Shown here: in pieces, positions 16,183 through 24,501 of the stretch
Layout: the number at the start of each line of letters is the position of its first letter
Numbering within the stretch: the first letter of the stretch is position 1
NCBI RefSeq assembly: GCF_009936045.1
Contig: NZ_QWEQ01000013.1
Location: forward strand, 100,085 to 164,084
Direction: 5' to 3'
DNA length: 64,000 nucleotides
Source of the DNA: Emergencia sp. 1XD21-10
GTDB lineage: Bacteria; Bacillota; Clostridia; Peptostreptococcales; Anaerovoracaceae
The notes under the pieces: generated by a model
Seen by the model: the letters and a program-made list of their open reading frames with translations, nothing else
The model's database searches: none
What the model was told of the DNA's origin: nothing
Position numbers and translations under genes: made by a program

Positions 16183-16223
16183 AAAGATTTGCACAAGAGC
16201 GATAGCGTTTGGAGTTTGTTAAA

Positions 16224-16281
16224 ATCGGCAATTTGTTTGTAAAATAGCAAATATTTTGCTAAATCAACAAACTTTGCCGAT
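16224..16281. terminator. Long hairpin between convergent hepT and histidine kinase genes
   Basis: ATCGGCAA(T)TTGTTTG at 16224-16239 pairs with CAACAAACTTTGCCGAT at 16265-16281, and the loop carries a second palindrome (TAGCAAATATTTTGCTA). Probably a bidirectional terminator, although the T-runs are short. Confidence 0.6.
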
Positions 16282-16282
16282 C

Positions 16283-17674
16283 TTAGAGGACCCTCTCAGT
16301 AACAGAACTTCCGAGGGGCAGCACAACTGTAAACTTGCTGCCATAGCCGAACTTACTCTCCGCACTGACGCTGCCGCCGTGGGTTTCAGCAATCCATTTT
16401 ACCATAGAAAGACCCAGTCCAAAACTGCCGTCGTCTGCAGTTCTGGCTTTATCGACTTTATAAAACCTGTTGAAAATATTCGGCAGGTCTTCTTTTTTGA
16501 TTCCGATTCCATTGTCTTCCACTGTAATTACGATGTTGTCGCTGCGGCGCAAGGTCAGCTTTACATAGGAATCCACTTGTTCTCTGCGATATTTGATGCT
16601 GTTGGTAATCAGGTTCATAATCATGCGCATGAGTAGCGTCTCATCGGCATAAATAGAAATTTCCGGAGCAATGTCACACTGCAGGGTAGTTCCTTTTTCT
16701 TCTGCCATCAGAGAAAGCTCGCTGACAATGCTTTCGCAAAGAATAGACAGGTCAAAGGTTTCCTGTTCGATAGCGTCTGCGCGATTAATCGTGCGGGAAA
16801 TCTGCAAAAGCTGCTGAATCAGCGACATGGTGCGCTTACACTGCTTCTGAATCGTTTCGAGGGATTCTTGGTATTCCGCTGCACTGCGATTTTGCTGCAA
16901 GGTGTATTCACACTCCGTCAAAATAACGGAAATCGGTGTTTTCAGTTCATGAGAAACGTCGGAAGAAAATTCTTTCTCAGCCAGAAAGGCGTTTTCCAGC
17001 CGCTCCATCATGTCGTTTAAAGTCTGTGATAAATCGTAAAGCTCGTCTTTCACCTCGCCCTGCGGAAGCCGTTTGGACAGATCCTGTCCAGTGCCGATGG
17101 TGTTTGCGGCGGCGGTAATTTTCGCAACAGGAACAAAGGCTCGATTGGTAATTCTGCGCCCTGCTAAAATAGCTGCAAGAAGCAGCAGCGGAAGTGCAAC
17201 CAAAGTGACATAAATAATTGTACGCAAAGTTTGCAGGGTGCCGTCCATGGCATAAATGCCTCTGACCCAAATGCCCTGTCCATTTTCGAAAGTATTATAT
17301 AAATCATAAATTAGCCAGATATCCTCGCCGGAATCAAATTCCTGATAATCACCGTTTTGCAGTGGCATATAGGAAGGAAAATCCCGCGGCGTGGAACCCT
17401 TTATTAGAGTGCCGCCTTCACTGTAAATGAGCAGAGTGACGCCTTTGGTGTAAGCGTCAAAATCGTTGTCGACCTGAATAATATTGTCTTTGCATTCGAT
17501 GTCATCAAAGGAGTTTTGTACAGCGCCCATAAGGGTGTCCTTGGAAACTAGTGTCACCTGCCTGCTGGCGGTGAGAAGAAATACACCTGTCAGGAGCAAC
17601 GTAATGAGAATCAGGACGAGAGAGTAGTACAGCGTAACCCGTTTTTTGATGGAACTGTTTTTCATCCTTATCAT
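16283..17674 (-). CDS. Sensor histidine kinase, system 1
   Basis: This is a 463-residue membrane kinase. Transmembrane helix 1 is about residues 14-35, followed by an extracytoplasmic sensor of about 115 residues, helix 2 (about 153-172), HAMP, and a HisKA box DVSHELKTPISVI with His 242. The HATPase_c N-box is MIMNLITNSIKYR, then VEDNGIGIKKEDL and FGLGLSMVKWIAETHGG. It has the usual length for ArlS/CusS-like kinases. The ATG lies directly after the response-regulator stop (TAAATG), so the pair is coupled. The signal is unknown. The adjacent PepSY gene across a pseudogene could be a target. Confidence 0.92.
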   Translation of the reverse strand: MIRMKNSSIKKRVTLYYSLVLILITLLLTGVFLLTASRQVTLVSKDTLMGAVQNSFDDIECKDNIIQVDNDFDAYTKGVTLLIYSEGGTLIKGSTPRDFPSYMPLQNGDYQEFDSGEDIWLIYDLYNTFENGQGIWVRGIYAMDGTLQTLRTIIYVTLVALPLLLLAAILAGRRITNRAFVPVAKITAAANTIGTGQDLSKRLPQGEVKDELYDLSQTLNDMMERLENAFLAEKEFSSDVSHELKTPISVILTECEYTLQQNRSAAEYQESLETIQKQCKRTMSLIQQLLQISRTINRADAIEQETFDLSILCESIVSELSLMAEEKGTTLQCDIAPEISIYADETLLMRMIMNLITNSIKYRREQVDSYVKLTLRRSDNIVITVEDNGIGIKKEDLPNIFNRFYKVDKARTADDGSFGLGLSMVKWIAETHGGSVSAESKFGYGSKFTVVLPLGSSVTERVL

Positions 17675-18352
17675 TTATGTTTCGTCCTTTATTACATAGC
17701 CAAGACCGCGAACGGTCTGAATCAACTTCACCTCAAAGTCAGCGTCAATCTTGTTTCGCAAAGTGCGAATGTACACATCGATGATGTTGCTGCTGCCCTC
17801 GTAGTCGTAGTTCCAGATGTGGTTCATCATTTTGTCTCTGGAAAGGACAATGCCTTTGTTGTGCATGAGATATTCTAAAATGGCGTATTCTTTTGCAGTG
17901 AGGGGAATTTCTTTTCCTTCACGCAGCGCAACCTTTCTGTCTGTATCCAGGGTCAGAGGACCTGCGGAAATCTGACTGTCTACCCTTTCGATTCCGCTTC
18001 TGCGTATCATGACACGAATTCTTGCGGAAAGCTCTTCCAGCGAAAAAGGTTTAGTCAGGTAATCGTCTGCGCCACTGTCAAGACCTTTTACTTTATCTTC
18101 AATGGTATTTTTTGCAGTGAGCAAAAGCACCGGCGTTTTTACCTTTTGGCTTCGCATGGTTTTTAGTACTGAAATGCCATCAAGTCCGGGCAGCATGATG
18201 TCCAAAATGACTGCGTCGTATTCGGTTCCTGCCATATAGTCGAAAGCGTCTTTTCCGTCATGGCAAAAATCCACCGCATAACCCTCTGCCTTCAGGTGTT
18301 TGGCGACCGTCTGGCAAAGTCTTTTCTCATCTTCTACAATAAGTAATTTCAT
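17675..18352 (-). CDS. OmpR/PhoB-family response regulator, system 1
   Basis: This is a 225-residue response regulator. The receiver has acidic pocket VEDE, phospho-acceptor Asp 51 (VILDIMLPG) and Lys in LTKPFSLEEL. The winged-helix effector ends in VDVYIRTLRNKIDADFEVK then VRGLGYVI. I choose ATG 18352, 9 bases after GGAG; a TTG five codons upstream is possible but lies inside that site. Tandem TTACACT repeats with an 11-bp period lie just upstream, near a TATAAT box, suggesting autoregulation. It is paired with the kinase immediately downstream. Confidence 0.93.
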   Translation of the reverse strand: MKLLIVEDEKRLCQTVAKHLKAEGYAVDFCHDGKDAFDYMAGTEYDAVILDIMLPGLDGISVLKTMRSQKVKTPVLLLTAKNTIEDKVKGLDSGADDYLTKPFSLEELSARIRVMIRRSGIERVDSQISAGPLTLDTDRKVALREGKEIPLTAKEYAILEYLMHNKGIVLSRDKMMNHIWNYDYEGSSNIIDVYIRTLRNKIDADFEVKLIQTVRGLGYVIKDET

Positions 18353-18372
18353 AATAGTTTTCTCCAAATCAG

Positions 18373-18398
18373 TTACACTAGAATTACACTTTTATTAT
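18373..18398 (-). promoter_or_regulatory. Promoter -10 and tandem repeat upstream of response regulator 1
   Basis: On the minus strand TTGTAT, 16 bases, then TATAAT (18398-18393) form a plausible promoter. AGTGTAA repeats (plus-strand TTACACT at 18373-18379 and 18384-18390) sit just downstream with an 11-bp period, typical of OmpR-family binding. The position overlapping the transcription start suggests negative autoregulation. Confidence 0.45.
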
Positions 18399-18487
18399 AT
18401 TTTATCTGTGAAAAAATACAAGTTTTTTTCAAGAATCCATAAAAGAACCAAAAAATCTTGAATTCGTGAAATAAAGGAGATGAGGAC

Positions 18488-19675
18488 ATGAAAAGGAAGC
18501 TATATAACAAGATTTTAGAGTGGAAAGAAACTGATAAGGGACAGACTGCTTTGCTAATTGATGGTGCACGCCGCGTTGGCAAAAGTTACATTGCAGAGGC
18601 ATTTGCTAAGGCAGAATACAAAAGCTATATTTTGATTGACTTTAACCACGTCAGCAAAGAGATTAAATATCTTGTCGCAGACAGTCGTTATGATTATATT
18701 GAAACAGGCGCCTTGATGACAATTAAGAAAAATGTGCAGGATATTTTAATACCTTCTGAAGAACGCCATATGAAAATGTTTCCTTTTGATTTTGAAGAAT
18801 TTTTATGGGCGTTGGGGAATGAAACGATAATGGATTATATAAGAAATCGTTTTAATGAGAAGAAACCTGTGGGTCAGGCATTTCATCGGAAGGCAATGGA
18901 TTACTTCAGGCAGTATCTTATTGTTGGTGGAATGCCTCAGGCGGTAGCAGCTTATGTGCAAGGACGCGATTTCGACAGAGTTGATCGAATAAAGCGCGAT
19001 ATATTGGAGCTATATCGTGCTGACATTATGAAGCATGCGGCGGGCTATGAAATGAAAGTTGCACAAATTTTTGACGATATTCCTGCACAGCTGCAAAAAC
19101 ATGATAAGAAATTTAAATTACCCTCCTTAAAAAAAGAAGCTCGCTATCGGGAGTATGAGGATGCTTTGTTCTGGCTAAATGACGCAATGATTGTAAACAT
19201 ATGCTATAATTCCACGGAACCCAATATTGGTCTGCGTCTGAAATGTTATATGGCAGATACAGGGCTTCTAATCAGCCATGCTTTTGATGAAAACGGCATA
19301 GTAAGTGAGGAAATTTATAAGAAACTTTTATTTGATAAACTGGAAGTAAACAAAGGCATGATTGTAGAAAACATCGTAGCGCAGATGCTTGCGGCAAGCG
19401 GGCATAAGCTTTATTTTTACACAAATTCTTCCAGAGAAGATGCGGCATCTCGTATGAAAATTGATTTTCTGATTGCAAAAAGCAAAATTAGCACAAGACA
19501 TAATATTTCACCAATAGAGGTGAAATCAGGTAAAAATTATACTTTGGTTTCTTTACAGAAATTCAAGAATAAATATAAAGAATAGCTGCATGTGGCTTAT
19601 GTATTACATGGAGGAGATTTAAAGGAAGAAAATGGGATTTTATTCTTACCGCTGTATATGACACCGCTTTTATAA
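18488..19675 (+). pseudogene. DUF4143-type AAA ATPase gene with deletions and a premature stop
   Basis: It begins as the clostridial DUF4143 ATPases do, with Walker A GARRVGKSYIAEAFA (residues about 25-39). In the family a stretch of roughly fifty residues containing the Walker B motif (IIFDEVQ-like) separates the FNHVS region from IKYLVADSRYDYIETG. Here the two are joined directly, so Walker B is deleted. A smaller gap precedes KCYMADTGLLISHAF. The frame then stops at TAG 19583-19585, but the same frame continues (LHVAYVLHGGDLKEENGILF then LPLYMTPLL) to a stop at 19673-19675, the normal family C-terminus. A CAG-to-TAG change fits. Almost certainly inactive. Confidence 0.8.
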
Positions 19676-19697
19676 ATTTTTCCCAAACTCGAAAAAA

Positions 19698-19729
19698 TTT
19701 CATTTTCCTTTCATTTTTCGGGTGTATTC
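19698..19729 (+). promoter_or_regulatory. Tandem 11-bp repeats upstream of the PepSY gene
   Basis: TTTCATTTTCC (19698-19708) is followed directly by TTTCATTTTTC (19709-19719), then a weak -10 (TATTCT, 19724-19729). Direct repeats with an 11-bp period abutting a -10 are the layout of an OmpR-family activator site. Response regulator 1 is the nearest candidate. Confidence 0.45.
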
Positions 19730-19784
19730 TATCCACATAATCGGGAGAATAAACCTAAGGGAAAAATTCTTATGGAGGTATAGT

Positions 19785-20936
19785 ATGGATAAATTTGTGA
19801 ACAAAAAAACCGGCATTGCAGCAGCAATTGTTGCTGTAGTCGTGATTGCCGCTATCGTTGTATCGACATCTTTTACACAGGCGCTGACCTTAGATGAAGC
19901 GAAGGAAATTGCCAAAGGCTACGTGCCGGAAACAGCAACTTTTGTGACCAGCGAGGAGGAACAGAACAAATACGAGGTTATGTTCCGCGATGACAGCAAC
20001 AGCGAAAGCTTTGAGGTAGAAGTCAGCAAGAACACGAAAAAAGTGAAAAAGGTGGAAAGTCAGCTGGATGACGACATGGGTAGCGAGAAGGTAGAGCTGA
20101 AGGAAGCCGATGTGGAAAAGATTATTAAAGAAAAATTTGCCGGCGTTACCAGCGTCAGTGTAACCTTAAAGAAAGACAATGGACTGTATGAATATCAGGC
20201 GGATTTTAAGTCTAATGACTTTTATGGTGATGCTGAAGTGCATCCGGTGAAGGGCGTTATTTTGGAAAGTACTGTAAAATACGGCACAGCAGTGACCATT
20301 CCTACTGATGACAAAGACGATAGTCAGAGCGGAGAGTTCCTTTCCTACGGCGAAGTTGAAAAGGCTGTGTTGCAAGCTGCTGGCGGTGGTTTTATCAAGG
20401 ATATTGACCTAGACAAAAAGAACGGAACCTATTATTACGAGGTTGAGCTGGTAAAGGACGGTATCGAATACGACTATATCGTGGACGCTAAGACCGGAAA
20501 AGTTACCTTAGAGAATGAGCATGACGCTTACCTTAACTACGATGACAAAGATGATTGGAGTGATGATACGAATAACGGAAGCACCAATAACGGAAATGGT
20601 GGAAACAATAATCAAAACTCCAGCAATGGAAATTCTCAGGGAAGCAGTACTTCCGGCGGAAATGAAAGTGGAAAAATTTCTTTCGAAAAAGCGAAAGCTA
20701 TCGTTCTTGCAAAGATTCCGGGTGCAACCATCACAGAACTGAAGCTGGAAAGGGACGATGGAATCTATATCTATGAAGGCGAAGCAGTTTTGGGTAATTA
20801 TGAGTATGAATTTGAAATTAACGCTTCCTCAGGGGTGATTATTGACTGGGATAAGGAACGCATTGATGATGATGACGATTGGGATGATGATTGGGATGAC
20901 GATGATGACTGGGACGATGACGACTGGGATGACTAA
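19785..20936 (+). CDS. PepSY-domain protein with Asp/Trp-rich tail
   Basis: This 383-residue protein has an N-terminal transmembrane anchor (about residues 10-30). PepSY-type modules follow (TLDEAKEIAKGYVPETATF; SYGEVEKAVLQAAGGGFIKD; ISFEKAKAIVLAKIPGATIT), then an Asn/Gly/Ser linker and an extremely acidic end made of Asp runs broken by Trp (DDDWDDD pattern). TGGAGG lies about 8 bases before ATG 19785. PepSY proteins act outside the membrane, often as inhibitors of peptidases or in signalling. The acidic tail could bind cations. Control by two-component system 1 is suggested by the tandem repeats upstream. Confidence 0.88.
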   Translation: MDKFVNKKTGIAAAIVAVVVIAAIVVSTSFTQALTLDEAKEIAKGYVPETATFVTSEEEQNKYEVMFRDDSNSESFEVEVSKNTKKVKKVESQLDDDMGSEKVELKEADVEKIIKEKFAGVTSVSVTLKKDNGLYEYQADFKSNDFYGDAEVHPVKGVILESTVKYGTAVTIPTDDKDDSQSGEFLSYGEVEKAVLQAAGGGFIKDIDLDKKNGTYYYEVELVKDGIEYDYIVDAKTGKVTLENEHDAYLNYDDKDDWSDDTNNGSTNNGNGGNNNQNSSNGNSQGSSTSGGNESGKISFEKAKAIVLAKIPGATITELKLERDDGIYIYEGEAVLGNYEYEFEINASSGVIIDWDKERIDDDDDWDDDWDDDDDWDDDDWDD

Positions 20937-20959
20937 AACAGAATAAAGATGAGTAAGTG

Positions 20960-20999
20960 TGGTCTGCCAAAGAAATTATATGGCAGACCGTATTTTTTT
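20960..20999 (+). terminator. Rho-independent terminator after the PepSY gene
   Basis: Stem GGTCTGCCA (20961-20969) pairs with TGGCAGACC (20981-20989), followed by a T-run. Confidence 0.88.
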
Positions 21000-21005
21000 C
21001 TTTTT

Positions 21006-21038
21006 CTTGACAAAATCTTGACTTTTCTTTGGTAAAAT
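21006..21038 (+). promoter_or_regulatory. Tandem CTTGAC element and -10, response regulator 2 promoter
   Basis: CTTGAC occurs at 21006-21011 and 21017-21022 (11-bp period), followed by a T-rich run and TAAAAT at 21033-21038. The same element with the same 27-base offset to TAAAAT occurs at 23043-23075, before the lipoprotein-ABC operon. Confidence 0.65.
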
Positions 21039-21068
21039 TAAAGAAAAGAGTAGGAAAGGAAGAGAGCA

Positions 21069-21752
21069 ATGACAGCCATGACACGAAAGCTTTTAGTGGT
21101 AGATGATGAAAGAAGCCTGACAGAGCTTCTTGCGAATCATTTTCGGGAAAAGGGATATCTGGTTTACACGGCGCTAAACGGGGACGAGGCGCTTGCACAG
21201 CTTTCTGTAAAACCGGATTTAATTCTACTTGATATTAACATGCCAGGCATCGACGGACTGGAGTTCTGTAAACAGGTCAGAGGTCTGGTATGTTGTCCGA
21301 TTTTGTTTCTGACCGCACGAATTACAGAGCAGGACAAGGTCAATGGGCTTTCTATTGGTGGGGATGATTATATTACAAAGCCATTTAGTTTGGCAGAACT
21401 AACGGCACGGGTGGAGGCACATTTGCGCAGGGATGCCAGAGGAACAAAGAAAATTTCTCTTTTGACGTCACAAAACCTGATGGTAGACTTGACAGGGCAG
21501 AAAGCAACCTATATGGGGAAAGAAATTCCTCTTTCTAAAAGGGAATTCTTAATTATAGGATTTTTGCTTGAAAATGCTGGACAAATTTTTGACAGGGAAA
21601 GAATTTATGAGGAAGTATGGGGATTTGCAGCAGAGGGTGACAGCGCAGTGGTAAAGGAACACATTCGCAAAATCAGGGCTAAGCTTGTGAAAGCGACAGG
21701 GAAAGAGTATATAGAAACCATTTGGGGAATGGGTTACAGGTGGAATAAATGA
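21069..21752 (+). CDS. OmpR/PhoB-family response regulator, system 2
   Basis: This is a 227-residue response regulator. The receiver has VVDDE, phospho-acceptor Asp 55 (LILLDINMPGIDG) and Lys in ITKPFSLAEL. The winged-helix domain has the usual SKREFLIIGFLLENAGQIF start and ends GMGYRWNK. AGGAAAGGAAGAGAG precedes the ATG. It overlaps the kinase gene by 4 bases (ATGA). Its promoter carries a tandem CTTGAC element shared with the downstream lipoprotein-ABC operon, which makes that operon its likely target. Confidence 0.94.
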   Translation: MTAMTRKLLVVDDERSLTELLANHFREKGYLVYTALNGDEALAQLSVKPDLILLDINMPGIDGLEFCKQVRGLVCCPILFLTARITEQDKVNGLSIGGDDYITKPFSLAELTARVEAHLRRDARGTKKISLLTSQNLMVDLTGQKATYMGKEIPLSKREFLIIGFLLENAGQIFDRERIYEEVWGFAAEGDSAVVKEHIRKIRAKLVKATGKEYIETIWGMGYRWNK

Positions 21753-23029
21753 GGAAAGAAAAATCTTTGAAGCATACCTTTATCAGTACCATGCTGATAG
21801 CAGTTGCAGTTATTGCCAGTCTGTCCGTTGTAACAATATGGGGTTGTGGTAGGCTGCAGAAGGCCATTTTGCCGGACGCTAACGCAGCCTATCTTCATAT
21901 ATTGACTGTCGATGAAAGCGGGAATCAGAAAGAACAGAAACTACGGTTGGAATTTGGTGAAAAAGTGAAAGCGCCAACCTTAGAGGAACAGCTTGACGCG
22001 ATTTTGGTTCAAATCGGAAGAGAAGTGACTACTTATTCCATCGAGAAAATTGAACGAAGTTATGACTCTTTGTCACCGAAAAGGAAAGTAGCGTATTCTG
22101 GGCTCTCCACCTGCAAGGTATTGTTGCCCGCGCTGTATTCTATTGCCGGAACGCTGATTTCCGCCCTTTGGTTTTATCGGAAGAAGCTAGATCCGCCTAT
22201 TAAGATTTTGACAGAAGCGACAGAAAATATCGCAGAGGAGAATTTGGATTTTGAGGTGTACTATGAAAGCCGAGATGAGATGGGCAGGCTCTGTGATTCC
22301 TTTGAAGCCATGCGGAAAGCTATGTATGAAAACAACAGGGTTTTGTGGCACATGCTGGAGGAACGGAGAGTGCTGCAGGCGTCTCTTGCCCACGATTTGC
22401 GAAACCCGATTGCAATTATCGAAGGGTATACGGAATATTTGCAGGAGAAAGCCCAGACCGGCAGTCTATCTTCTGAGAAGCTTGGACATACGCTTGCGAA
22501 TCTTTCCGCCGCCGCAAAGAGGCTCAGCCGCTATACCGAATCAATCTGTGATATTCAGCGTCTTGAGGATTTGGAAATACAAAAAAGACCCTGTAGACTT
22601 CCGGATTTACTTTCTGACATGACGGAGGATTTTGCCAATATGGTGGACCAAAAATGGCTTTCTGTAGAAACTGAGATTTCCATAGAACCATGCTCTATCA
22701 TGGTGGATAGCCAGATTCTTTACCGTATTTTAGAAAACATTGTTACCAACGCATTGCGATTCGCGAAAGAAAAAATCTGGATTCATGCGGCGTTTTACGA
22801 TGAAATGCTGCGGATTTCTGTCTCTGACGATGGGCCTGGGTTCTCATCGGAGGTGTTGAAAGTGAAAAATCGATATAATCTGGCGGTAAATCAGGAGGGC
22901 GCTCACATGGGAATGGGACTGATTATTTGCCGAATTCTCTGCGAAAAGCACGGCGGCGCGCTGAAGATTTCTAATCGTCCGGAAGGCGGGGGACAGGTTG
23001 AAATAACAATTCTCGCGAAAAAAGAATAA
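21749..23029 (+). CDS. Sensor histidine kinase, system 2
   Basis: This is a 426-residue kinase. Helix 1 is about residues 13-33, with an extracytoplasmic region of about 90 residues, helix 2 (about 123-143), and HAMP (DPPIKILTEATENIAEENLD). HisKA carries His 215 in ASLAHDLRNPIAI. The ATPase domain has ENIVTNALRFAKE, VSDDGPGFSS and MGMGLIICRILCEKHGG. The HDLRNP box is slightly unlike the commoner HELKTP and is typical of the kinases paired with this kind of ABC operon. Coupled to the regulator by a 4-base overlap. Confidence 0.93.
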   Translation: MRKEKSLKHTFISTMLIAVAVIASLSVVTIWGCGRLQKAILPDANAAYLHILTVDESGNQKEQKLRLEFGEKVKAPTLEEQLDAILVQIGREVTTYSIEKIERSYDSLSPKRKVAYSGLSTCKVLLPALYSIAGTLISALWFYRKKLDPPIKILTEATENIAEENLDFEVYYESRDEMGRLCDSFEAMRKAMYENNRVLWHMLEERRVLQASLAHDLRNPIAIIEGYTEYLQEKAQTGSLSSEKLGHTLANLSAAAKRLSRYTESICDIQRLEDLEIQKRPCRLPDLLSDMTEDFANMVDQKWLSVETEISIEPCSIMVDSQILYRILENIVTNALRFAKEKIWIHAAFYDEMLRISVSDDGPGFSSEVLKVKNRYNLAVNQEGAHMGMGLIICRILCEKHGGALKISNRPEGGGQVEITILAKKE

Positions 23030-23042
23030 AAAGAAGGAAAAC

Positions 23043-23075
23043 CTTGACGGAATTTTGACTTTTTCTTATTAAAAT
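23043..23075 (+). promoter_or_regulatory. Tandem (C/T)TTGAC element and -10 before the lipoprotein-ABC operon
   Basis: CTTGAC at 23043-23048 and TTTGAC at 23054-23059 (11-bp period) are followed by TTTTTCTTAT and TAAAAT at 23070-23075. Offset and sequence match the element at 21006-21038, with most bases identical. Inferred site of response regulator 2. Confidence 0.65.
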
Positions 23076-23109
23076 CTCCTCAGAAGATGAAAATATGAGG
23101 AGGTTTTTT

Positions 23110-24489
23110 ATGAGGAAAAAACTGTTTTTGACATTGCTTTGCGCAGTACTTGCAGCAGGTACGGTGGGAACGCTGACAGGCTGTAAAAGCGGCGGAGGAA
23201 CTGGAGGCGTAGGAGAAAAGGGAAATGCTGACAGCGAAATCAGGGGAGAATTATCTCTTTTAACGTCAGAATCTATTTACAATGACTGCGAGGCAGACCA
23301 CGGCTATTACTACATCAATGGAGAAGGCACCAACCTGATGTACATCGACTATGAGAGCAAGCAGGAGGTATACCTTTGCAACAGTCCCGGCTGCAAGCAC
23401 GATACGCAGGAATGTACTTCCTATATCGGCGGAGACAATGTGGGAATGGAAAACTCGCTGTTTTATTATAAGGATTATTTGTATTTATTTACCCATTCTT
23501 ATGATAATGATGGAGTGACGTCGACTACAATCAGCTATGATGACAGCGCTATCGCTGACGGATCTCCAATTGACAATTCACTGGCGTGCGAACCGGCAGT
23601 CCTTTACAGAATGAAACCTGATGGCACGCAGCGGGAAAAAGTTTATACCTTTGAGGAGGGGTTGACGATAGAGAAGACGATTCTCAATGATGACAACGGA
23701 CTGTATTTTATCGCAAAGGAATTAAAAAGCGAGAAAAAGGACGCAAACACTACTTCCGTATCCTCAGAGGGTAGACGACTGCTCAGAGTGGATATAGATA
23801 GCTGGAAAGAAGAGAAGATTTGCGATATGGAGCAAGATAGTGGAATCGTTGGCTGTTACGAAAATCAGCTGCTACTCAGTTACATGCAGTATGATCACGA
23901 ATTGACGGAAGAAGAAAAGGATGATGACGATAAGATGCGAGAGGCCCTTTTGGCATCAGAATCGGTGTATATGCTCTTTGATGTTGAGAGCGGTGAGAAA
24001 AAAGAGATTTATAGGCACAAGAACGATAAACTGGGAAATTTGTTCAGCAAAGGGCAGTACCTCTATATAGCCAATGAAGGGGAGGATATCATCTGGAAAA
24101 TGGATATCGAAACTGGGAAGAAAGAGGAGTTTTGCAAGACGCCTTACAACAATCTCAACGATATTTATGATGACGTGCTGATTTGCTGGCCGTGGGGAAG
24201 CGATGACAATGGAGTCCTGACCGATCCAATTAACTATTTTATCCATTTGGACGACGGGTCTTTAGAAAAGTCCGGGCTAAAAAATCACTATGGAAATTAC
24301 GGATTGGAAATCAGGGCTGAAACGCCGACTCAATTCCTGGTCGTCTATGATTACGACGCGGAAATCGATCCAATCTATCCGGATCAGGATAACATTCACG
24401 CCAATAAATTCGCTTTAATTGATAAGGAAGACCTTTACAGCGGTAAAGAAAAATATGAGAAAATCAAGATGACCAGTAATGGCATGTAA
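23110..24489 (+). CDS. Cys/His-motif beta-propeller-like lipoprotein, cassette 2
   Basis: The 459-residue product starts at ATG 23110, 6 bases after AGGAGG; an ATG 15 bases upstream overlaps that site. The lipobox LTGC gives lipidation at Cys 25. A C-x4-C-x-H-x4-C motif (CNSPGCKHDTQEC) matches the paralogue at 10234, followed by repeated blade-like strands (LYRMKPDGTQREKVYTFEEG, IWKMDIETGKKEEFC). It probably sits on the outer face of the membrane and works with the ABC transporter encoded immediately after it. Controlled, by inference, by two-component system 2. Confidence 0.82.
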   Translation: MRKKLFLTLLCAVLAAGTVGTLTGCKSGGGTGGVGEKGNADSEIRGELSLLTSESIYNDCEADHGYYYINGEGTNLMYIDYESKQEVYLCNSPGCKHDTQECTSYIGGDNVGMENSLFYYKDYLYLFTHSYDNDGVTSTTISYDDSAIADGSPIDNSLACEPAVLYRMKPDGTQREKVYTFEEGLTIEKTILNDDNGLYFIAKELKSEKKDANTTSVSSEGRRLLRVDIDSWKEEKICDMEQDSGIVGCYENQLLLSYMQYDHELTEEEKDDDDKMREALLASESVYMLFDVESGEKKEIYRHKNDKLGNLFSKGQYLYIANEGEDIIWKMDIETGKKEEFCKTPYNNLNDIYDDVLICWPWGSDDNGVLTDPINYFIHLDDGSLEKSGLKNHYGNYGLEIRAETPTQFLVVYDYDAEIDPIYPDQDNIHANKFALIDKEDLYSGKEKYEKIKMTSNGM

Positions 24490-24501
24490 TAGGAGGGGAA
24501 T

